Part shown: positions 10,691-22,074 of the stretch, in pieces
Layout: the number at the start of each line of letters is the position of its first letter
Position numbering within the stretch: the stretch's first letter is position 1
Assembly (NCBI GenBank): GCA_947652605.1
Contig: OX393583.1
Span: 12,317,222 to 12,381,221, forward strand
From: Elmis aenea
Taxonomy: Eukaryota > Arthropoda > Insecta > Coleoptera > Elmidae
Direction of reading: 5' to 3'
Length of the DNA stretch: 64,000 bases
Position numbers and translations under genes: made by a program
Notes under the pieces: generated by a model
The model's input: the letters and a program-made list of their open reading frames with translations, nothing else
Told to the model about the DNA's origin: nothing
Database searches by the model: none

Positions 10691-10899
10691 TAATGTCATG
10701 CACGTAAATTATTTAACAACAGTAGATGACATAACAAGAGTTGCAAGAAGCATATTACGCACGAGTCTAAACGTATTTCCACGAGTGCGTAATTGCTTTA
10801 CAACTCGTGTTATGTAGCTTAACTTTTTCTACGAACACATAATACCTACGATTTTAATGGCTTTTTGGCTAATGTAATTACGTTGTCTTATCAATTTTA
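10690..10899. repeat. Small inverted-repeat sequence
   Basis: CACGAGTC...AACGTATTTCCACGAGTG and the pair AACAAGAGTTGCAAG / TACAACTCGTGTTATG give a compact fold-back around 10725-10815. It is possibly a MITE remnant; its limits are unknown. Confidence 0.35.
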
Positions 10900-11075
10900 A
10901 CGTAAGCCTACTTTGACATTTCTAGACAAGTGTGCGTTTTGCTTACCGTGCGTTATAACTCACTTACTATGCATGCAGACAGTGTTTGACGTAAGGCTAC
11001 TTCGATTTTTCTAGACAAGTGTGCATTTTGCTTACCGTACGTTAGAACTCACTTACTATGCATGCAGGCTGTACG
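10900..11075 (+). repeat. Tandem duplication of an 88-89-bp unit
   Basis: Two adjacent copies (10900-10988 and 10989-about 11075) both begin ACGTAAG and share TTCTAGACAAGTGTGC and ACTCACTTACTATGCATG. They differ at a handful of positions. Confidence 0.75.
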
Positions 11076-11099
11076 GCAAGAGTCATTTACGTTAGTACC

Positions 11100-11278
11100 T
11101 ACTTTTTAAAAATGAATAAATTTTGGTTTATTTTTGATTTAATGTTTTACTTTTACATTAGTTCAAATTTGCGTTAAATGACAAAACTAAATTGTCTTTT
11201 GTTTCATGGCACTCTTTAGCTTCACAGGGACTTTTTGATGAGTTTTATTTGTTTTGGGCCTAAATATCAAAATAAATA
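11100..11278 (-). repeat. Interspersed repeat that hosts the mariner (left part)
   Basis: This matches, inverted, the repeat at about 56043-56220 (shared blocks TATTTTGATATTTAGG, TTTAACGCAAATTT and AAAGTAAAACATTAAATC, read on the other strand). A partial copy is at 32705-32750. The mariner is inserted at a TA at its right edge. Confidence 0.6.
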
Positions 11279-11280
11279 TA

Positions 11281-12545
11281 TTAGGTAGGAGCAAAAGTAT
11301 TTTCGTTTTTTTTCTAGTCATCTTGGATACTAAACAATTGATAAAAGTTTGACAAGTTATATGTCAAATTAAAAAGCGCATCTTCTAGTTTAGTTTTTGT
11401 GTCAGTTAGTTTAATTGCTTGTGGTTAAAAGTTCTTTAAATGTCTGAAACAAATGTTGAAGTTCTTGCAATTTTACGTCACTACTGGAAATTGGGGCGAA
11501 GCGCCGCTGATGCCGCACGAACTATACGTGATGTGGAAGGTCAGGATACTATCTCAAATCGTACTGCACAAAATTGGTATATAAAATTCAAAAACGTCGA
11601 TACCAGACTTCAAAAACAAGCTCGTTCTGGGCGGCCCTCCATGGTAGACCAGGGGGCCCTACTTCAAGCCGTCGACGAATCGCCAGCAACAACTACTACA
11701 AATTTATCGCACGAACTTGGGCCTTCGCGATGGACTATAGGTCGCCACCTACATAAGCTAGGTAAATCCAAAAAACGCTGTAGAGAAATATCCCATGATT
11801 TGTCACCAGAGCAAGCAGAACGTCGGGTCAGTGTATGTAGAGAACTACTCAGGAACCTTCAAGACCATCGGTTCTTTGGCCGGATTGTGACCTGCGACAA
11901 AAAGTGGATCTACCTTCGTAATCCCAGTAGATCAAACTAGTGGTTAAGTAGAGGCCAACGTGGAGAACCTGTGGTAAGGCGCGGAAGATTCGAAACCAAG
12001 GTTATGCTTTGCGTCTGGTGGAATTACGAAGGTGTGGTTCACTTTGAGTTGGTTCCTGATGGTCGAGCGATCAACGCGGAACTCTACTGCGAGCAGCTTG
12101 ATCAAGTGTACGCATCCTTACAACGAAAATACCCTGCTTTGGTCAACCGACGACGAGTGCTGTTACAGCAAGACAACGCTAGACCGCATACGGCCCAAAT
12201 GACCCTCCGGAAACTGGAGGATCTTGATGGAATAGAAGTGCTACCACACCCTGCATACAGTCCCGATCTAGCACCATCGGATTACCACATGTTCCGGTCA
12301 ATGGCGCATTTCCTGACTGGGCGGGACTTTGCTAATGTTCAGGAAGTAGAAGAAGGGTGTCGCGAGTTCTTCGACTCTAAGTCCCAAGAATGGTACCGGA
12401 GGGGAATTGAAAACCTGGCAAAAAAATGGATTAAGACCATTCAATACAATGGACTATATTTTGATTTTTGATTTAATTTAGTTTGTTAAGAATATTAAAA
12501 ATAAATATCATGTTAAAAAACGAAAATACTTTTGCTCCTACCTAA
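11281..12545 (+). mobile_element. Complete mariner element
   Basis: 1265 bp long. The inverted termini TTAGGTAGGAGCAAAAGTAT (continuing TTTCG) at 11281 and their exact complement ending 12545 are flanked by duplicated TA (11279-11280, 12546-12547). It contains one transposase frame on the plus strand with one stop. Ends and frame are so well kept that this is probably one of the youngest insertions here. Confidence 0.93.
11440..12471 (+). pseudogene. Mariner transposase, intact except for one in-frame TAG
   Basis: This would catalyse cut-and-paste transposition at TA sites. A single frame of 344 codons (normal mariner length, about 345) starts at ATG 11440 and is broken only by TAG at 11938-11940 (codon 167); no frameshift. 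Residues about 10-55 and 75-115 resemble the paired helix-turn-helix DNA-binding region. The catalytic motifs are TCDKKW (the usual form is TGDEKW) just before the stop, QQDNARPHTA, and YSPDLAPSDYHMF. I count 35 residues between the second and third Asp, against the classic 34. The K in TCDKKW and the TAG suggest inactivity. A complete copy elsewhere in the genome would be its likely source. Confidence 0.9.
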
Positions 12546-12547
12546 TA

Positions 12548-12762
12548 TTATTGAAAAGAGAAAAAAAATGCTTTTTTATAAGGCCATAGCCAACTATGGT
12601 TTCCATTTAAAAAAATCCAAGTTTGTAATTTATCTATGAATTTAATCAATATTGAAACAAATGAATGTTTTCATTTTATAGTCCGTAAAATAAACTTTTT
12701 TGTAGCTCTTACCGTTTACGAGATACCAATAGTAGCCCTTCCATGTGGACCATCCTGTATAA
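12548..12762 (-). repeat. Fragment of a CAGGGTGG-type element
   Basis: It includes the TAGTTGGC-type module (GCCATAGCCAACTATGG, 12583-12599) and a right terminus GTGGACCATCCTG before TA near 12760. It resembles families A and G but lacks a left end. Confidence 0.5.
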
Positions 12763-13698
12763 TAATAGATTTGTTCCAGCAAGCAGTTTAAGACCGATCC
12801 TTGGATGAATGCATGAACTATTTTATTCGCATGCGTGAACTATGTACAAATAAATGTATTGCCCAGTATTAGCCGTTGTTGGAACGCTTTTACGACTGGC
12901 CTTAAATGACATTTGCGTCTGTTGGGTTCATAGAAATGTGCGCATCGCTAGGGTAAACACCTTAAGAATCTAGCACTGTGGGTTGGGAAAGCGATGCATA
13001 GCTACCTGAGCTCACGTTAGTTATGAACAGCGCATGCCTTTAAAAATCCAAATGCTGGTACATGCTCTCATCCAAGAACAGTTCTGATCGTACACTGACT
13101 AGTTCATGTATTAATTTTGTAATGATGGAACAGCCGACTGAACTATCCGGTGAACTATCAGAGACTGATGGAACGCGATATTGATACTGCGCACACTCCT
13201 GATAGTGCGCCGCACAATCAGCAAACAAATCTAATATGTTCTTGAAACCAGGGATGGGACTCCCGAACTCCCGACCCTCCGACTCCCGACTCCGACTCTG
13301 CAACCCCGATCGAAAGTACACTACATTTGAACTATTTAAACATTGGTACAACAATTTTAAAGTTTAATTTATAGTTCTTCATCTTTAATCACAAAGATAT
13401 TTAATAATAATTGAGTATTTCACTGAGTTTTTTTTTTTGTAACAATCTATGATTCTGTTATTTAATTTATTTAACAGAATTTTTTATTTTGCTTTTTTTG
13501 TCAATTGTATTCGGTAAAAACAGATGTATAGGTCGAGTAAAAGTTAATGTAAAAAAATTGTCTACTGCTATGTTCCGTCAACTGAATACTCATAAGTCAA
13601 TAGATTTAATTTGAAATTAAAATTTTCATTCCTATGATCCCATGAGAGATTTATTAGTTAAGTTTTTATCAATGTTTGACATTTCTAAAACAACTATA
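12763..13698. other. Mostly unassigned; possible solo hAT end at 13248
   Basis: CAGGGATGGGACTCCCGAAC at about 13248 resembles hAT termini, followed by CTCCGACTCC repeats to 13310, but no partner end or 8-bp duplication was found. The rest shows nothing clear. Confidence 0.35.
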
Positions 13699-14360
13699 CA
13701 GGGTGTTCCAGACCACCCGTACTAGCACTTTTATTCGATAATGCGACGACTGGCAAAGATGGGGAATTTTTTTTTATGACAAAAAAGCATATGCAAAACT
13801 GACTGATGCTATAGCGGTTTTCGTGATTAAACCGGAAGTGTCCAAATTCGGAAGTAAGTTTAAAAGCTTTAGTGGAACCATCCGGTTTTTATTGCATAAT
13901 TAGAAAGATATTTGATAAATAAACACTTTTTACTTAAACAACTTTTTGATTATCAGTATAGTTTGTAATCCATTGGACTTAAATCATAACAACATTAAAA
14001 ACCCTATTCGCATGTAACTGGGTTCTGGATATCCCCTTTTTTCTTTAGTTTGGTTTCTAATTAAACTGAATTTTAGACATGTGATGTGTGCAAAAAAAAA
14101 GGTTGGTTAAATGGGACAAAAGTTGGCTATTTAGGAGTGTATTTTAAACAAGATCTTGTTTTGTTTAACATTTCAATGACTTGCGTGATATAACGAAAAA
14201 ACCGAAATCGATGACAATTTTTAAACTTAAATATCTCGGCTATTGTTGCGAATACACAAAAACGCCAAACGAAAATGTTTTGTAGATTTTGTTTTCTATA
14301 AGATGGCGATAGTCAGATTTTTGTTTATAAATTACCGTGCGAGATATTTGACAAAACAAC
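13699..14360 (+). repeat. Fragments of two CAGGG-type elements
   Basis: CAGGGTGTTCCAGACCACCC starts at 13699 after TA with no recognisable right end. A family F fragment (GGTTGGTTAAATGGGAC onward) follows at about 14098-14360. Confidence 0.45.
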
Positions 14361-14654
14361 TTTCTTTTTATAGCAGTCGTAGTAGGTGATGACTTAGATT
14401 TAAAGATTTTTTCTCTTTACAATAATATAATATTTTACATGTCTATTTTCAAAAATAAGCAAAATAACCTAAATAAATGCAAAACCTTAAGATAAGATTC
14501 AAGGTTGCCATGGAAAAAAAAACAATAACCGACTTCAGTTGTTTTATTTCGACCCTTGCTTGTCTATTATAATAATTGTGTTAACTGGAAATATTGCAAA
14601 TTAACAAATGTAAATATTTTAAATTCTTTTTTGATAATGTCAGTAAAGCTAATA

Positions 14655-15167
14655 TTAGACGTTGCGATTTTTTTTTTCCATCTGTAAGAAAAATATTTTA
14701 CAGCTTGTAAAATAAATACACGACTCCTATTACACTTTGCGATTTTTTTTTGCGTACGATTCGAAATCGCCACTGCGCTGCACAATTTATCTGACATTTA
14801 AATGACAGCCAACCGGCAGTTAACCGCATAATAACCAATAATAACCTAGATATCTGCATTTTTACTAATGTGGTCTGTTTACTACAATCGCAAAATGTGT
14901 ATCGTGTTAAAAAAATTAGAAAAAAGTATACTTTGTAGGTTATGTGATCCTTTTGACAACATAGTGGCACAAAAATTACCAGAAGTTACTAGAAATGTAA
15001 TAAAATACACATGTTTGACCTTGAAAAATTAGAGCATGTTCAATAGAATAAAATCCTATGACATTTAAAATCCGTTGCGATTTTTTTTCCTATGCCCATT
15101 TAGACGTTGCGATTTTTTGATTTTGCGTTGTGGAAAAATGATTTGTAAGAAAAATCGCAACGTCTAA
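14655..15167. mobile_element. TA-flanked MITE with TTAGACGTTGCGATTTTT ends
   Basis: TTAGACGTTGCGATTTTT at 14655 mirrors AAAAATCGCAACGTCTAA ending 15167, flanked by TA (14653-14654, 15168-15169). Additional TTGCGATTTTTTTT blocks (about 14735 and 15070) are internal copies of the terminal motif. 513 bp, non-coding. Confidence 0.75.
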
Positions 15168-15269
15168 TATGAGCATAAGAGGTATAAAATACATTCATAT
15201 TATAACTATTAGTATGATTATTTTAATTTCGCATTACATTAGTTTTAATATCGCTGTTACATATCACTT

Positions 15270-15556
15270 TTTTTCTGCAAAATTGTCTACGCCACTGCAT
15301 TCTTGTCAAAAAAGTGCCTGTAGAACTTCAAAATTATTTTTCTTTATTTCTGTAAACAAGCGAGATATAGTCATAAAACGAATAGTAGAAAAATCGAGTT
15401 ATCGGCGATAACTCGAAAACAAAAGACGATAACCAATTTTAGTTTTCACTATTAACTTTTTGTCGAAAAAAGAGATCGAGGATGCGCGGTCCGTTTTTTG
15501 ATACCTCTTATAGTTACCAAGATTGCTTATTAAAACATCGGTATTTGCCCACCCTG
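15270..15556. repeat. Element B, right-hand fragment
   Basis: It matches the right part of B (4985-5010 region and 5970-6123), ending GCCCACCCTG at 15556, followed by TA and element A. The B-TA-A junction is the same as at 6123-6126. Confidence 0.65.
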
Positions 15557-15558
15557 TA

Positions 15559-16770
15559 CAGGGTGGACCAAATTCGAATGTTTTACGGGGTATCTCGGTT
15601 ACCATAATAGATAGCGAAAATCTGATTTCGGTCTCTTGGGCTATTTTTTTGAGAAAATAACGCCTGTGCAATCAGATTTTTTCTATCGGATTCCATTTTG
15701 GCACTACAGATGAAAAATGAAATTTCATCATTTTTGAAAATTTGCTGTAACTTCTTTATTTATTAAATTAGAACAAAATGTTATAAAGGTTTTTTATACA
15801 GATTTTTATGCTCAATTTAAAAACAAAAGTAAATTTTTCATAGTCTTCTTGACTTTCAAGATATAGAGTAAACTTACATTTTTTTAAAGGGAAACCCTAG
15901 TTGGCCATGACTTTATGTGAAAGAGTATTTTTTTAGCTTTTCAAAAATATATAGTTTTATATATTTGTTGCAAAAAATAACCGAGATATGGCCAATTTTG
16001 TAAAAATTCGATCATCAAAGTTTGCCATGATTTCGTAAACAAATGATGTTTGCAATTATTAAACCACTAAACGTCATTTCGAAGTACATTTTTTAACTTT
16101 TAAGCAAATCCGTGTATTATTTTGTATTTTATAACTGTTTATTATGGTATTGTGAACATGGCTAAATTTGAACTTTTTGAAAAGTTTAATATGTTAGAAT
16201 ATTACTTTGTAAGTGATAAAAACGTAGCGGTTGCTGCAGAATTTATTTGGCAATGACGTTTAGCTGTTTAATAGTTGCAAACATTACTTGTTTACGAAAT
16301 CATGGCTAACTTTGATGATCGAATTTTTACAAAATTGGCCATATTTTTTTTTTTTTTTGCAACAAATATATAAAACTATATATTTTTGGAAAGCTAAAAA
16401 AATACTTTTTCACATAAAGTCATGGCCAACTAGGGTTTCCCTTAAAAAAATGTAAGTTTACTCCATATCTTGAAAGTCAAGAAGGCTATGAAAAAATTAC
16501 TTTTGTTTTTAAATTAAGCATAAAAATTTGTATAAAAAACCTTTATAACATTTTGTTCTAATTTAATAAATAAAGAAGTTACAGCAAATTTTCAAAAATT
16601 ATGAAATTTCATTTTTCGTCTGTAGTGCCAAAATGGAATCCGATAGAAAAAATCTGATTGCACAGGCGTTATTTTCTCAAAAAAATAGCCCAAGAGACCG
16701 AAATCAGATTTTCGCTATCTGTTACGGTAACTGAGATATCCCGTAAAACATTCGAATTTGGTCCACCCTG
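15559..16770. mobile_element. Palindromic DNA element A, copy 2
   Basis: CAGGGTGGACCAAATTCG at 15559 and its inverse ending 16770, flanked by TA (15557-15558, 16771-16772). It is a close full-length relative of 6126-7318, with arms that carry the same CCCTAGTTGGCCATGAC module. Non-coding. Confidence 0.78.
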
Positions 16771-17623
16771 TACTTATACATTGTTTCTAAAAGTGAGTGG
16801 TATAATTATGAAACACCTAATGCACAAAACAGTACAAATACAGAAAATTATAGGCATCTTTGTGTGGACATTACTCGTTATTTAGGAATTAAATCCGAAT
16901 TATCTGTCTGATAATTACGCATACACCTGTCATACAAACGATTTTTACAGGTGGCTATAACACAATTCCCACATGTCACATAGACAAAAGTAAATTCCAG
17001 ATGGTGATTTCATTATCAACTAATAATTAAAACAGGTGGCGATATTTCAACGCTGTTTTTCGAATTGCTCACTTACCACTTGTTCTAAAACGTTGCGTCA
17101 TTCGTGGACAAGCGATAAACTTTGTTAAAATAAAATGCATTGTGCGTCGCCAGTTTTCAAAGTAGTTATAGGTGTGATTCAAAAAGCCTACACAATCGCA
17201 TTTTAACACAAAGTAATTGTCAGCTGAACGCTGGTAATCGAGCAAAAATGTTGATTATTAAAGGAAGGAAATTGATTTAGTCTTAGTCTTAATGCACTTC
17301 ACTTCATTTTCTTACTGTTTCGCCTAAAGCTTAAACCAATGTTTTTCAACTTTTTTTTAAAATTTGATATTGATGAAAAACCAAAGATGTGTCATATCTT
17401 TACATGAATTTATCTCAGTTGCTATGGGATAGAGCAAAAAAAGTTTTCAACAAAAGTGGTAGATATTTTTGATCGCTCTAAAATGGCGGCAATAATATTT
17501 TTTTCTATTTTTGCATACTTTACGAGATAGTACAGCATAAACTTGTAACTTCTGAAGCACGAGAAATTTTGTCCTTTTAAAAATTGATTGTGGCTCCTCT
17601 CATACTAAGGAATAATTCATCTA
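16771..17623. other. Unassigned, with a transposon remnant at 17340-17623
   Basis: 16771-17340 holds nothing recognisable. 17340-17623 continues, across the hAT inserted at 17632, into 18913-18990, which ends GGGACACCCTG before TA. It is therefore part of an E-like element whose left end is not visible. Confidence 0.4.
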
Positions 17624-17631
17624 ATTTAAAC

Positions 17632-18912
17632 CAGAGACTAAAAACGAAAAAAAATCTGTTCGTTTCTGTTCGGAACGAAAACGAAATTTATCGTTTTCGT
17701 TCTTTTCGTTCTAACCGAAAACATTCTTTTTTCGTTTTCGTGAACCGAAATAATAACGGTTAAAACCGGTTTTACAATATTTTTTTTGTTCTCAAAAAAT
17801 CATTTTTTTTTTCTATTCACCACAACCCTCTATAAATACGATAACAATATTTGAAAAAGACCAAGATACAATGGTCGAAACGTCAACTACTTCTAAATAT
17901 AGAAGACGCGGTTCCAAACCCGGGAACGAAGATTATATTAACAATATTTGCGTCTCAACTAAAATATAAACGATGACGATGGGGTTTGATGCTCACGGAC
18001 AGCATATTTTAGACTGGCGAACCATCGCCATATTAAATTTACCAAATCGTTAAACACATTAACATTTAACCATTTTATTAAGTTTAACACCCGTAAGGTG
18101 CAAAAACACAACGTGATTAGGTTAAATTAGACACACGATCTTTATCTAAAAATATGAAAATATAGTAAGTGCTGTTTTAAATTTGTTTTAGTACTAAAAA
18201 TCTATGCATTTGAATTAAATAAGATCCTGCTGTAATTATTTAAAAAGACAAAAGAATGAATTCAAGTGGATAATTTACTAAATGTTATAAATAAAAAAAG
18301 TATTAAAAAAACTTATATTAACTTGAAATGTACTTTAACTTTATAGTTTGTACATACCATACAATATACATTTTCACATTCCGTTAAGTCTTACTAGCAA
18401 CACATCTTCCAATAAATCTTCTTTTATATTAGTCCTTTACGAAGTAAGAATAAATTTTACTATTATTATGTCTAAACGCAAATAAAACATACACATTGAT
18501 AATATATATCCAATCAAGTGTATATTCTATATTTATGATCTAAAAAACAAATTAGAAATAGAGAATATCTGTACCGTTAATTGTGTTACACGAAATTGCA
18601 AGTATAAACAATAAAGTTGTTAATACAAATTCACGTAAATATATGGAGAAAAGTGAAGCTCACTTATTTCAAGTGAGATTTTTTACTGCCTCGTGGAGTC
18701 TCCCCAGCACAGAAGGTAAATTCGCGTTTGTGTTTAACAAATAAAATTGAAATAGCGACAAAACCGGTTAAAACCGGTTTTGGAAAATGTTTATTTCGTT
18801 TTCGTTCTTGAACGAAAAATAATAATTTCGTTTTCGGTTTCGTTTTCGTTCTTAAAAAAATTTCGGTTAATTTCGTTTAACGTTTTCGTTTTCGTTCCGT
18901 TCTCAGTCCCTG
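17632..18912. mobile_element. hAT-type MITE, copy 1
   Basis: Ends CAGAGACTAAAAACG (17632) and CGTTCTCAGTCCCTG (18912) are inverted and flanked by the exact 8-bp duplication ATTTAAAC (17624-17631, 18913-18920). Subterminal zones are dense in AACGAAAACG. It shares its interior, in opposite orientation, with 51755-53626. Compared with that copy it carries an extra 85-bp insertion at 17854-17938. Confidence 0.85.
17854..17938 (+). mobile_element. 85-bp retroposon-like insertion with hammerhead-like core
   Basis: Flanked by a 12-bp direct duplication, TAACAATATTTG (17842-17853 and 17939-17950). The other copy of the host MITE has a single TAACAATATTTG at the corresponding place (minus strand, near 53412-53425), so the 85 bp are a true insertion. 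Visible parts: hairpin GACCA...TGGTC, then GAAACGTC, a CTTC...GAAG hairpin, GACG able to pair with CGTC, and a GTTCC...GGAAC hairpin. This resembles a decayed hammerhead ribozyme layout (core CUGANGA-stem-GAAA-stem), but the CUGANGA part is degenerate. Confidence 0.6.
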
Positions 18913-18920
18913 ATTTAAAC

Positions 18921-19278
18921 ATTTAAACAAACCTGTATCTCTTACCATAAACGAGATCTCCATGCTGGAAATGTAATCTGGGACACCCTGTATATGGTCA
19001 CACTAGGTAAATGTCGTTTTGGAAAAGCTCGATTTTCAAAAAATGTTTACCTTTGTTTTTAAATTGTTCTTTCCTACGTTTGATTTATTACTAGAAGGTT
19101 AACAATAAAGTGCGAAATTTATTAAGATTAAGACGCATATATTTTGTGCTACTTGTTTCAAGGAACTGTAGAAGCGACAAAGATTGTGTTGAGTAATGCT
19201 TTTAACGTTCGTATCTCACTTGTTGAATTTTTAATAGCCAAGTGGAACTGTTGCCATAAGATGTGTGATACCAATGTA
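18921..19278. other. E-like right end and unassigned sequence
   Basis: 18921-18990 is the right end of an E-like element (GGGACACCCTG, TA). 18993-19278 shows nothing recognisable. Confidence 0.35.
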
Positions 19279-19708
19279 CAGGGTGGTCCAACTTCGATGA
19301 GATTGCATGGGTATCTCGGTTAATAATTAAGATAGAGAAACGGTTAAATTACCAAAAATGTGCAGTTTTTTGAGACAAACTCAGAACCGTTTTCAAAAAT
19401 ATTCTATCATTTCCGGTTTTCGAGTTATCGAATAAAAAGTGTTTTTTTGTCATATTAATAATGTGTCATATCTCCGTTATTGTTGTAAATATCAAAAATA
19501 TTTGTTAAGATTATTTTTGGATATTTTTGTTTCATTTGATTATACTAAAAAAAAAATTTTTACGCTCGCCGTTAAAAAGTTATGACACAAACTTACCTTT
19601 TTTTAAATGGAAACGATAGTTGGCTATGACCTATTTAAATTCCTCATTTTTTTCTCATTCCAAATATATAAGGGTCGATGTATTTATTTTTAATAATACG
19701 CAAGTTAT
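19279..19708 (+). repeat. Element G, left-arm fragment
   Basis: It begins CAGGGTGGTCCAACTTCG at 19279 after TA and follows the left arm of the complete G element (54240 onward), including the module CGATAGTTGGCTATGACC near 19615. The right arm is absent. Confidence 0.7.
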
Positions 19709-19855
19709 GAAAACGCAAATTTGACAGGAGGATCAACTCCTGGCAGAGGAATGTAAAATTATTACCGTGTAATATTGCTGCTATTGGTAGTCTCTAAAAG
19801 ATTTAAGATTAGTGATTGGTTGAAAACGCAAATTTGACAGGTGAAGGGAATTTTC
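19709..19855 (+). repeat. 147-bp dispersed block, copy 1
   Basis: Nearly identical to 41762-41908 and of the same length. It has an internal direct repeat, AAAACGCAAATTTGACAGG, near each end. Confidence 0.85.
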
Positions 19856-20441
19856 TGAGAAATCAATAATAAAAAACTTTTCCATTTGTTGCAGACATTT
19901 TGAATGACGCAGTATTTATGTTAAATTAAAATTTGGTGTTTATTACCAATTTATATTAATCTTTTTTAGGGACGTTAATAAGTATTTTCTAGGAGACGAT
20001 AGTGGTATCTTCGATAGCAAGCGTAGGTATATCGAAATAAATAAATATGAAAGAGTTAAAAACTTCCTAGAACCATCACATCTATATATAATTGTATGTA
20101 AATTGCAACATATTACCAAGAGTGTGCCAAAATTTATAAATACCTGTGGATGTAGACAAAATAGCGATGATTTCGTTAACTGAAGACAAAAGAATGCCTA
20201 GAGTTTAACAGGTGCGAAGTGTGAAGTAATGCGACAAGCTTTTTTTATAAATAGAATATGTAGGCATTAATACAAGACACTCCCGAGATCACGACAGGCA
20301 ATTAACGTGGAATTTGATGTCTTTTTATCTAATTACAGTAGCTTTAGAAGGTTTTCTATTGTATTTAATAGACAAATGACAGACGGTTCTGTTAAATGTC
20401 GGCTGATACTTTTTATAATGATATAACATACGCATTATGAT
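19856..20441. other. No recognisable feature
   Basis: No transposon ends or coding sequence identified. Confidence 0.4.
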
Positions 20442-21800
20442 CAGTGGGGGACTGGGCCGGCGGGACACCGGAGGGAATCCCGGTGGGCCGGTCGCTCTGA
20501 GGCCGCGACCCACAGTAGGTACTTGTTATGATTTTTATGAAAACATTATGCAATATTATTATTTCGGTTATTAATAAATAAATAATAAGTAGCAATATCG
20601 CATAATTTCTGTACCCCTGGCCCTCCCAAGCTTTATAAGCTGACTACGTCTCTGATTTGTGTCTCTGCTATGTCCGACGTTTTTGTTAAATTTCACCGTC
20701 CGGGCTGTGTTTTTGAGCACCAAGTGATATTGATATTATACCTTACTAGAATTTTAGTTTTAATATTTTAGTAATTAATAAACAATTATTAAACTTAATA
20801 GATGCAGACTGATTCTTTACATTCATTGTGATATTGTGAGATTATTCTGGTTATAGTTTCTAATCAAGGAAAAATGGAAAAAAAAGCGCTTAAAAAGAGA
20901 AAGAGAAAAGGCAAAAAGTACTTCACGAAGCTGCTAAAAAAGGTTTCAAGTTAAGTGATTTGTTTGCTTTAACTTCTAAAGTTAGTGCACCTGATGTTGA
21001 AAAATCTAACATTGATCAAGATTTGCATATAGGTATCAAATTCGACAAACGAAGACAATATAATCTGCCCCGTTAAAACAGACAAAATTGAAACGTCGAT
21101 TATCAACGCAAAAGTCTTCATGTTCAAGTCTAACTTATCAAGTAACAAAAATTTTGAATGATTATCAGCTACATAGTTATTTTACAACACCAACAAGTCA
21201 AAATTTTGAGGATTTTTTTAACAAACATCCTTGTCAGCCAACTATTGCCAACTTATCTGCCATTTAAGCCAAATGTTATATTTTACAGAGATAATGATAT
21301 AAATAGACGATGGTTATCATATTGTTTGGAAAAAGAATCTCTATTATGTTCCGTGTGCTTGGCATAAATAAGAACGAATGTTCGTTTGTAAATGATGGAA
21401 TGAAAGACTGGAAGCATATTCTGCAAATAAAGAACATGAAAATAATACGATCCATGAAAATTGTGTTTATAGCCATATGCTTAAACTTTAAAAAAAGTAT
21501 ATTTATGGTTTAATGTTCTCAAATGAAGGAAGCTTACGTCAAAAAAATGCTCTTGAACGCAAGCAAGTATTGGAAAGAATTATAGATGTTGTAAAACTAA
21601 TTGGAAAAAGGGGTTTAGTCGGGCTCACAGATCGGAATCTGCTAATTCATTCTCATTAGAGAAAAATGAGACTGAACATAGAAATTTTTTAGAAATAATT
21701 TTATTATTATCTAAACATGACAACATTTTAAAATTAAATTTTTTTGGGGTATTAACTTTGGGGGCCGGTCTAGCAGTCCCAGTCCTCTACTCACAAGGGA
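20442..21800 (+). mobile_element. Degenerate hAT element (MYM/TTF zinc-finger type)
   Basis: The left end CAGTGGGGGACTGGGCCGG (20442) is partly mirrored by CCCAGTCCTCTACTC near 21775-21793. No 8-bp duplication could be matched, so the right limit is uncertain. It contains plus-strand transposase remains at 20874-21660. Confidence 0.55.
20874..21660 (+). pseudogene. hAT transposase N-terminal remnant
   Basis: Remnant of the N-terminal part of a zinc-finger-MYM-type hAT transposase. A Lys-rich start (MEKKALKKRKREK, ATG 20874) leads to KGFKLSDLFALTSK. Further on, in other frames, the TTF-type finger is recognisable: RRWLSYCLEKESLLCSVCLA (21308-21366), then FVNDGMKDWKHI (21387-21422). Several frameshifts and stops separate the pieces; the catalytic and dimerisation parts are missing. 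Confidence 0.6.
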
Positions 21801-22074
21801 GGGTCACGATACGTTGTCGCTAGAATTTGTTAGCACGTGTTGAATCTAACGCCGGTGAGAGTTTGCCCATATTGGAATCATACCCAATAGGAATTATATC
21901 CAATATGAATGTATAGTTTAAATTATTGTTCATGGTGCATTACTTACGCTGCCGGTCACTTATGACTTGGGAGCGTACGCAAAGTAAATTTACATCTAAA
22001 AATTATTATATAAGTTTAAAAAAAAAACAATTCACACGGTAAAACGGTTATTTTCACAATAAATACATTAGAAT
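21801..22074. other. No recognisable feature
   Basis: A short GCCCATATTGGA...TCCAATATG fold lies around 21868-21909; otherwise nothing identifiable. Confidence 0.35.

Noticed and set aside
17900..17935. tRNA-derived SINE based on GGTTCCAAACC (B-box-like)
   Set aside because: No matching A box at the right distance and no tRNA cloverleaf; the segment fits the hairpin of the small insertion better.
20325..20595. Two overlapping minus-strand ORFs with Pro/Arg-rich peptides
   Set aside because: They read through the GC-rich terminus of a hAT element; no domain, and the plus-strand hAT remnant explains the region.
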